This document shows positions 1 to 4,008 of a stretch of 5,734 nucleotides of DNA, in pieces (within the stretch, counting starts at the first letter, position 1; every line of letters starts with the position of its first letter). This stretch comes from Methyloprofundus sp. (GTDB lineage: Bacteria; Pseudomonadota; Gammaproteobacteria; Methylococcales; Methylomonadaceae), in assembly GCA_030619185.1 (NCBI GenBank), contig JAUXBW010000149.1, forward strand, positions 1-5,734. The letters are read 5' to 3'. The translations under genes were made by a program, and so were the position numbers. The notes under the pieces were generated by a model. That model was not told where the DNA came from and made no database searches. It worked only from the letters and a program-made list of their open reading frames with translations.

Positions 1-2
1 AA

Positions 3-32
3 TTGACTTATAGCCTTAAATATTAATATGGA
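3..32 (+). promoter_or_regulatory. Possible sigma-70 promoter for the tandem paralogues
   Basis: TTGACT at 3-8 matches the -35 consensus at five of six positions. AT-rich candidates for the -10 follow (TAATAT at 24-29 with a 15-base gap, or TATGGA at 27-32 with an 18-base gap). Neither is strong, so this is only a tentative placement about 70 bases upstream of the first start codon. Confidence 0.25.
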
Positions 33-98
33 TAATTGGATAGTGTTACTACAACCAAGCAACTTGATAAAGCGACACAAATAATGACAGAGTAAATT

Positions 99-464
99 AT
101 GCAGCAACCATTACAACTTAATAAAGAAGAAAAATTGCATTTTATGCGCGCACTCTACTCGGTTTTTTTTCGTGATAATAAAATTAATGCCATTGAGCAA
201 TCTGTTTTGCATTTATTAAATCAATGTTTTGGTGTTTCTACCAGTGATTACCAGCATTATGTGCATGTAAAAGTGGAGGGTATAGCTAAAGAAATAAACG
301 CTATTCAAGATGTACGGGTACGGGTCTATTTTATGCGGATCATCCACGATGTTTATAATGAGGAAATAATGGAATTCTTTAGAGGCCCTACAACTGACCA
401 TGCTAAGAAATTTAGAATAATGTATGGTTTTTTGCAAGAAAGCATTGATTTAAAAGGGGTGTGA
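99..464 (+). CDS. Conserved hypothetical protein, tandem paralogue 1
   Basis: A 121-aa soluble protein with no signal peptide or membrane segment; I do not recognise the family. It starts at the ATG at 99, preceded by a weak GACAGAG at 86-92. The paralogue downstream has the same start context (ACAGnGTAAATTATG), which supports this start. The protein looks all-helical. Residues 9-45 (KEEKLHFMRALYSVFFRD...) have the spacing of a TerB-like helical pair, with an acidic residue after a hydrophobic helix, but this is only a weak resemblance. The most conserved block between the two paralogues is SDYQHYVHVKV (49-59) and IAKEINAIQDVRVRVYFMRII (62-82), so the functional core probably lies there. A T8 run at 163-170 sits in the coding sequence, where the paralogue has an interrupted run. 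It lies 36 bp upstream of its paralogue in the same direction and is probably co-transcribed. Real gene likely; function unknown. Confidence 0.78.
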   Translation: MQQPLQLNKEEKLHFMRALYSVFFRDNKINAIEQSVLHLLNQCFGVSTSDYQHYVHVKVEGIAKEINAIQDVRVRVYFMRIIHDVYNEEIMEFFRGPTTDHAKKFRIMYGFLQESIDLKGV

Positions 465-500
465 TTTTGTCTGGGGAAAAATATTATTACAGTGTAAATT

Positions 501-890
501 ATGTTGCAACCATTAAAACTTAGTAAAGAAGAAAAAATGCGCTTTATGCGTGCACTCTATTCGGTTTTTATTCGTGATGGGAGCCTTAATGACGCTGAGC
601 ACCCTGTTTTGCGGTCATTAAATGATTGTTTTGATATTTCTATTAGTGATTACCAGCATTATGTACATGTTAAAGTGGCAGATATAGCTAAAGAGATTAA
701 CGCGATTCAAGATGTACGGGTGCGGGTTTATTTTATGAGAATTATTTATGACGTTTATCATGAAGAAACTCAGTTTTGGTTTAAAGGCCCTTTCACCGAT
801 GATGCGAAGCGATTTAAAGTAATGTATGGTTATTTGCAAGATAGAATCGATTTCGCTTCCCTCCCTTCGACTACGCTCAGGGACCGTTGA
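501..890 (+). CDS. Conserved hypothetical protein, tandem paralogue 2, repeat-encoded C-terminus
   Basis: A 129-aa protein that aligns without gaps to the preceding gene over about 118 residues, roughly 69% identical by hand count, so the pair arose by tandem duplication. Identity is highest over residues 49-82 (SDYQHYVHVKV and KEINAIQDVRVRVYFMRII). Function is unknown; a TerB-like helical fold is a weak guess. The ATG at 501 is supported by the conserved upstream string shared with paralogue 1, although no strong Shine-Dalgarno is present. Paralogue 1 ends ...IDLKGV, whereas this one ends ...IDFAS followed by LPSTTLRDR. Residues 121-129 and the TGA at 888-890 lie in the palindromic repeat that begins at 863. 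The native end was therefore probably replaced when the repeat arrived, with only the final residues affected. Confidence 0.8.
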   Translation: MLQPLKLSKEEKMRFMRALYSVFIRDGSLNDAEHPVLRSLNDCFDISISDYQHYVHVKVADIAKEINAIQDVRVRVYFMRIIYDVYHEETQFWFKGPFTDDAKRFKVMYGYLQDRIDFASLPSTTLRDR

Positions 891-947
891 TTACGCTCCG
901 GGGGGGGGTGTTCGAGAGAAGCCCGTTCCCTGAGCGTAGTCGAAGGG
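863..947. repeat. Left inverted-repeat element flanking the GIY-YIG gene
   Basis: CCCTTCGACTACGCTCAGGG at 863-882 recurs as its exact reverse complement at 928-947; the match extends one base inward, giving 21-bp perfect arms. Between them lie a decayed extra copy (TTGATTACGCTCCGGG, 887-902) running into a G9 tract (900-908), and TTCGAGAGAAGCCCGT, which matches the spacer of the right element (TTCGAGTGAGCCCCGT). The element covers the 3' end of paralogue 2 and stops 26 bp before the nuclease ATG. As RNA or single-stranded DNA the arms could form a long hairpin, possibly also reducing read-through, but no T-tract follows. Confidence 0.93.
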
Positions 948-973
948 AAGGGGCGTGACGGCAGGGGGATAAT

Positions 974-1417
974 ATGAATGGCTATATGTATATCTTGGAA
1001 TGCTCTGATGGTAGTTACTACACTGGCAGTACCCAAAATATAGAGCTAAGACTTGCTCAGCATCAAAATGGACAAGGTGCTAAACATACTCGCACCAGGT
1101 TACCAGTGAAGCTTGTTTTTCTGGAAGCGTTTTCTCGAATTGATGAGGCTTATTTTAGAGAAAAACAAGTACAAGGCTGGAGTAGAAAAAAGAAACAAGC
1201 GTTAATGAGAAGTGATTGGCAGACTTTGCATGATTTGGCAGTGTGTCGGAATGAGAGTCATTTTGCTGAAGGTTCTCACTCTCCTGCTACGCTCCCTTCG
1301 ACTACGCTCCCTTCGACTACGCTCCCTTCGACTACGCTCAGGGAACGTTCGAGTGAGCCCCGTTCCCTGAGCGTAGTCGAAGGGAAGGGAAAGAACGGGA
1401 TAGGTGATTCTTCTTGA
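974..1417 (+). CDS. GIY-YIG domain nuclease, Ssn/UPF0213-like, with repeat-encoded tail
   Basis: A 147-aa protein whose residues 3-85 form a compact GIY-YIG nuclease domain of the small stand-alone type (YhbQ/UPF0213-like). Visible family residues are the first motif YMYIL (Tyr6), the second motif YTG (Tyr16), the catalytic-type Arg26 in ELRLAQH with His30, the GAKHTR segment (35-40), and Glu63 in REKQVQGWSRKKK as the metal-binding glutamate. All expected catalytic positions are present, so it should be an active metal-dependent endonuclease. The ATG at 974 has a good AGGGGG (963-968) five bases upstream. From residue 107 the protein is encoded by the right repeat element (three LPSTT units, LRER, later SLSVVEG), so the native protein was probably about 100-105 aa. 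The gene stands between two copies of the same inverted repeat, which suggests the repeat is its DNA target, as for Ssn-type nucleases. Target and strand preference are inference. Confidence 0.92.
   Translation: MNGYMYILECSDGSYYTGSTQNIELRLAQHQNGQGAKHTRTRLPVKLVFLEAFSRIDEAYFREKQVQGWSRKKKQALMRSDWQTLHDLAVCRNESHFAEGSHSPATLPSTTLPSTTLPSTTLRERSSEPRSLSVVEGKGKNGIGDSS
1292..1336 (+). repeat. Three 15-bp tandem repeats (CTCCCTTCGACTACG)
   Basis: Three perfect copies of CTCCCTTCGACTACG occupy 1292-1306, 1307-1321 and 1322-1336, preceded by a degraded copy (CTCCTGCTACG, 1281-1291). The unit is the left part of the palindrome arm and is a multiple of three, so it expands without a frameshift and encodes LPSTT three times. 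This looks like slippage or recombination within the element. Confidence 0.95.
1292..1384. repeat. Right inverted-repeat element inside the GIY-YIG gene 3' end
   Basis: The same repeat family as the left element. CCCTTCGACTACGCTCAGGG at 1324-1343 (arm extending to 1347) is mirrored by its reverse complement at 1365-1384 (from 1361), giving 24-bp perfect arms around a 13-nt spacer, TTCGAGTGAGCCC. The left side is extended by tandem partial copies. It is transcribed and, in frame, translated as the tail of the nuclease. Arms, spacer and the trailing GAAGGGAAGG match the left element, so both derive from one element type. Confidence 0.95.
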
Positions 1418-1680
1418 TATATATATACTTCGCACGGCCACCGTTGCGGTATTCTAGCGGCTGTTTTTCGCCGATAGTTACATGACGGGAATACGTAGTT
1501 AACTATGGGTTCAAGGGGGCAGCCAGCTTGACTTCTGCTTGAAGAGTCAGTTTTGTGGGTCACGTTAAGTTTCAGGATCTAGGTCTCTAAAGAAATGATC
1601 GACCTCGATGCACCGCCTCCCGCACAGTATCTTTCATTAACACACTTTTAGAGGGGCTTGGCCTAACCCAGGTTGTTTGT
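1418..1680. other. Intergenic stretch between convergent genes, no gene seen
   Basis: No convincing gene on either strand. It opens with an AT dinucleotide run (1417-1427). TAGTTAACTA at 1496-1505 is a perfect palindrome. A bulged stem (TGACTTC at 1529-1535 with GAAGAGTCA at 1541-1549) followed by TTTT at 1551-1554 is a poor rho-independent terminator candidate for the rightward genes. GGGTTCAAGG near 1508-1517 followed by CAGCC recalls the 3' half of 6S RNA, but the partner sequences are missing, so no RNA is called. No promoter or open frame of note. Confidence 0.5.
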
Positions 1681-2328
1681 TTATTGAGCCTTACCAAACA
1701 ACTTATTACTCATGCGCTGAAAAAAGCCCGGCTGTAAAAGTGTTTTTATACGTAGTGTGTCACTCGACTCTGGTGACACTGCCTGTAATTTAGCAAATAA
1801 CTCTTTAGCCTGTTCCTGCTGCTTGGTTTGAAAATAATATTCGCAGATAACTGAACTTAAGGCGGTGTATTCAGTGATATGAAATTGTTTTCTTCTCGGG
1901 TATAGGGTTTTTAATTCGACATGATGGTGAAATATTTTGGGAATCTCATCAGGCTTATTTTCAGCTAAACATAAGCGAGCATAATTGCAGCGTGCAAAAA
2001 TATTTTTTGGATTTTTCTGATAATTTTCGTTAATAATCTGTTTTTGCTTCTCTGGATCTACACGTCCATAAGCAATGGCGAGACAGCTATAAATTAAGGG
2101 AATAGGGTAGTTCTCTTTAAGCTCTAATAGTCTTGGAATGGCTTCAGCACCATTAACCTCGGCTATTTCAGAGAGCTGGTTAAACTCATCTTGCACTGCT
2201 TGTGGGAGGTTACGAAAGCGTTGATCTAAAATTGGCGCGGTCGTCAGCTCATATGACTCTTCTGTGGTTTTATTATAACTGGCAATGCCTGCTGTTGCTA
2301 TGCTGCTGGTTCTGGTTTTTTTTGACAT
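1681..2328 (-). CDS. TPR-like helical-repeat protein of unknown function
   Basis: A 215-aa soluble protein without signal peptide or membrane segment. After a polar, probably disordered N-terminus (1-35), it consists of paired amphipathic helices with tetratricopeptide-like spacing: about 61-88 (AEAIPRLLELKENYP...SCLAIAYGRV), 92-134 (NENYQKNPKNIFARCNYARLCLAENK) and 152-190 (ALSSVICEYYFQTKQQEQAKELFAKL...SPESSD). Such proteins usually act as protein-binding scaffolds; the partner is unknown. The ATG at 2328 is the only sensible start, but there is no clear Shine-Dalgarno, so translation may depend on coupling. It lies 48 bp downstream of the small membrane protein genes and is probably the last gene of that cluster. 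The start region contains an A8 tract on the coding strand (MSKKTR), a possible slippage site. TPR assignment is by pattern only; individual repeats are degenerate. Confidence 0.84.
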   Translation of the reverse strand: MSKKTRTSSIATAGIASYNKTTEESYELTTAPILDQRFRNLPQAVQDEFNQLSEIAEVNGAEAIPRLLELKENYPIPLIYSCLAIAYGRVDPEKQKQIINENYQKNPKNIFARCNYARLCLAENKPDEIPKIFHHHVELKTLYPRRKQFHITEYTALSSVICEYYFQTKQQEQAKELFAKLQAVSPESSDTLRIKTLLQPGFFQRMSNKLFGKAQ

Positions 2329-2376
2329 AAAGGGTACTTTATTATGGGGCTTGCTTTGCTAAAAACTGCAATGCGA

Positions 2377-2568
2377 TTAAGTGATTTGATCAATATCGGA
2401 TTTTAGATTAGGCCATTTGCTAAAAGCAAAGAACCATATCATGGCAATATTTAAGATGGGAATTAATAGGCATAATACAAAAAGTTTAGGGTAACCTGCT
2501 TTTTCTACTATTTTACTACCTAGCCATAAAGTGAAAAGCATAAACAAAAAAATGAGTACATATTCCAT
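2377..2568 (-). CDS. Small two-span membrane protein, twin copy B
   Basis: A 63-aa protein with two hydrophobic segments (about 3-17 and 29-49) joined by a short KIVEKAGYPK loop, ending in a polar tail. It is a paralogue of the gene just upstream: both carry KAGY between the two spans (23-26 here) and AFSxWPNLK right after the second span (48-56). By the positive-inside tendency, the basic loop and perhaps the tail are cytoplasmic, though two spans cannot place both with certainty. The start ATG at 2568 overlaps the upstream stop in a TAATG junction, with GGGAG (2577-2581) eight bases upstream, so translational coupling is likely. Function is unknown; short inner-membrane proteins with a KAGY-like motif are common in proteobacteria and uncharacterised. 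Confidence 0.82.
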   Translation of the reverse strand: MEYVLIFLFMLFTLWLGSKIVEKAGYPKLFVLCLLIPILNIAMIWFFAFSKWPNLKSDIDQIT

Positions 2569-2768
2569 TATGCTTGCTCCCGTTTTTTTAAGTTAGGCCA
2601 GGGGGAAAAAGCAAGCTGCAAAAAAATCAATAATAATCCCAGCCCCGGTAAAAATACTAAAAGCCCCCATACAGGATGGTAGCCCGCTTTTTTATAAATC
2701 AGGCAGATGGGAATGAGTATCATAAGGCCGACGATGACCATACGGCCGATTTCAGGAAAGATAAACAT
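2568..2768 (-). CDS. Small two-span membrane protein, twin copy A
   Basis: A 66-aa protein with two hydrophobic segments (about 10-25 and 32-54), KAGY at 27-30 and AFSPWPNLK at 53-61, paralogous to the next gene. The frame is open back to a GTG at 2837, which would give 89 aa. The ATG at 2768 is preferred because a GGAG (2775-2778) sits six bases upstream and because its length then matches the twin; the extra N-terminal residues (MCRARFIFISTQPNPHK...) do not resemble it. The stop overlaps the start of the twin by one base. It is the first gene of a leftward cluster with its twin and a TPR-like protein. The two similar two-span proteins may form a hetero-oligomer, but that is inference; the function is unknown. 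Confidence 0.8.
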   Translation of the reverse strand: MFIFPEIGRMVIVGLMILIPICLIYKKAGYHPVWGLLVFLPGLGLLLIFLQLAFSPWPNLKKREQA

Positions 2769-2774
2769 AGATGA

Positions 2775-2778
2775 CTCC
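2775..2778 (-). promoter_or_regulatory. Ribosome binding site deciding the start of membrane twin A
   Basis: GGAG on the minus strand, six bases before the ATG at 2768. No comparable site precedes the longer GTG start at 2837, so this site fixes the 66-aa reading. Confidence 0.6.
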
Positions 2779-2854
2779 AGATAAAGTTTATGAGGATTAG
2801 GCTGCGTTGAAATAAATATGAAACGTGCACGACACACTTTTACATCATTAATAG

Positions 2855-2908
2855 GGGGCGCAGGTCTTTAGCCTGCATTTTAAAAGGCGGACTAAAGATC
2901 CGCGCCCC
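2855..2908. repeat. 54-bp near-palindrome made of two nested hairpins
   Basis: The left arm GGGGCGCAGGTCTTTAGCCT (2855-2874, continuing GCA) pairs with GGCGGACTAAAGATCCGCGCCCC-type sequence at 2886-2908. GGGGCGC and TCTTTAG are perfect, most other mismatches are compatible with G-U pairing, and the centre is TTTTAAAA (2878-2885). Each arm is also a hairpin on its own: GCAGG/CCTGC at 2860-2876 and GCGGA/TCCGC at 2887-2903, each with a 7-nt loop. It lies between the end of the acylase-family gene and the membrane-protein cluster and could stop leftward transcription, although no T-tract follows. It resembles a dispersed REP or MITE-like repeat. Confidence 0.85.
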
Positions 2909-2978
2909 AAAGTGCTCATGTTATTTTGTTGCTCATGTGTGTTGTACTCGTTCCTATGTGCTCACGAAAAGATAATTG

Positions 2979-3992
2979 TTAGTCCTGCAATTGTATACGC
3001 TCCATCAAATAACAAAGACAATCTTGTCTGATAACACGCTCATCCAGAGTTAGCATAGAGGGCATAGTGTTACGTTTTATTTGTAATTGATGGTTATCTA
3101 TTTTGAAAAATTGCTTAGTGATATCATCCCCCTGTTCATCTATAGCAAGAACAGGTATGGATGACGTATCTTGTACTATGGCAAAGATTGTCCCTGCCGG
3201 GATTTCTGTAAAATTCATCCGCTCAAGTTGGTTATCAAATAATAAATCAGCATTGCTATGACTAAAGCTAAAGGTGCTATTTTCTTTGATTTGTACCTGT
3301 GCGGTGGTGTGGAATAGGTCTATATCTTGTGTATGCACCGGATGCGTTGCCAGTTCTGTCAGGCGTAAACAGTCATTTAGATAGGCAAAAGCATGGTCAA
3401 CGCCATTTTGTTGGCCAGGGCGACCACACTCCAGGGTTACTGCGGGGCATACTTCGGCAAATGCTGCCGACTGCACACCCAAAGGTCTTAAAAAATAGAC
3501 CACTAAGCGACCAAATAAATTAGCCAGTTGTAAATAGCGGTTATCCAGCTTGTTAATACAGGCATAATGCGGATTTATGCCAGTGTTATTATGCACATCA
3601 ATACTGGCAAATAGCTTTTTTGCACGCATAATCTCAACTATCTGACTGGCTATAAGCGTTTCTGGACAGTTTGCTATCTCTGTACCTGGCCAAATACGGT
3701 TGTAATCAGGTTGAGCGTCTAACCTGCGCAAACCCAGTTCTGCAGCCTGGGTATTGCCAAAAAAAATAGTCAGAGAACGTGGCAGCGCTTGTTGAGTGTA
3801 TTTATTTAATAGCTGTTGTATGGCTAAAAAGCCAGTAGTTTCATTGCCATGCAGTAACACTGAGACAAATAAAGGCTGGGCGTTTTTCCCCTGTAAATGC
3901 AACAATGTAGGCTGAGGAAACAGCTTATGTAAGTCCTTTGCAGCACAGCTAAGAAGCGCCTCAGGGTAAGTGTCTATTTGCTGGAGTTGCAT
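2979..3992 (-). CDS. Succinylglutamate desuccinylase/aspartoacylase-family zinc hydrolase
   Basis: A 337-aa member of the M14-like AstE/AspA family, which use one zinc ion to hydrolyse the amide of N-acyl amino acids or related compounds in the cytoplasm. Visible landmarks (337-aa numbering) are the zinc motif LLHGNETTG with His48 and Glu51, the NRIWPG segment (Asn98, Arg99) corresponding to the substrate-binding NR, the third zinc ligand His134 in DVHNNTG, and the general-base glutamate Glu188 in TLECG. The catalytic set is complete; a roughly 100-residue C-terminal beta-rich region follows, as usual in the family. The frame is open 15 bases further to a TTG at 4007, one base from the preceding stop. 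I chose the ATG at 3992 because TTG starts are rare and neither site has a good Shine-Dalgarno. The gene directly follows the GCS2-type ligase and is surely co-transcribed. Substrate unknown; succinylglutamate itself is unlikely because no arginine-catabolism genes are nearby. Confidence 0.92.
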   Translation of the reverse strand: MQLQQIDTYPEALLSCAAKDLHKLFPQPTLLHLQGKNAQPLFVSVLLHGNETTGFLAIQQLLNKYTQQALPRSLTIFFGNTQAAELGLRRLDAQPDYNRIWPGTEIANCPETLIASQIVEIMRAKKLFASIDVHNNTGINPHYACINKLDNRYLQLANLFGRLVVYFLRPLGVQSAAFAEVCPAVTLECGRPGQQNGVDHAFAYLNDCLRLTELATHPVHTQDIDLFHTTAQVQIKENSTFSFSHSNADLLFDNQLERMNFTEIPAGTIFAIVQDTSSIPVLAIDEQGDDITKQFFKIDNHQLQIKRNTMPSMLTLDERVIRQDCLCYLMERIQLQD

Positions 3993-4008
3993 CGCGTTAA
4001 TATACAAT

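Noticed and set aside
216..839. Two similar 73-aa minus-strand frames antisense to the tandem paralogues
   Set aside because: They resemble each other only because the paralogous genes do; no ribosome sites, and the plus-strand frames explain the conservation.
1292..1384. CRISPR array
   Set aside because: The direct repeats are 15 bp with no spacers between them, and the rest is an inverted repeat; no cas genes are present.
1440..1560. Possible 6S RNA, suggested by GGGTTCAAGG followed by CAGCC and by GCCGATA upstream
   Set aside because: The two strings are only about 30 bases apart instead of about 100, the CCTTGAACC partner is missing and no closing stem is seen; probably chance.
830..1563. 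Minus-strand open frames across the repeat elements (at 830-1036, 1202-1441 and 1276-1563)
   Set aside because: They consist largely of repeat translations (LSVVEG, STTLRER, FDYAQG), lack ribosome sites and overlap the well-supported nuclease gene; they reflect the stop-poor repeat.
2777..2837. N-terminal extension of membrane twin A to the GTG at 2837
   Set aside because: No ribosome site at the GTG, a good GGAG before the internal ATG, and no counterpart of the extension in the twin.
3299..3523. 74-aa plus-strand frame within the acylase-family gene, and an 81-aa one at 5150-5395 within the ligase gene
   Set aside because: Shadows of strongly supported enzymes with intact motifs on the opposite strand.
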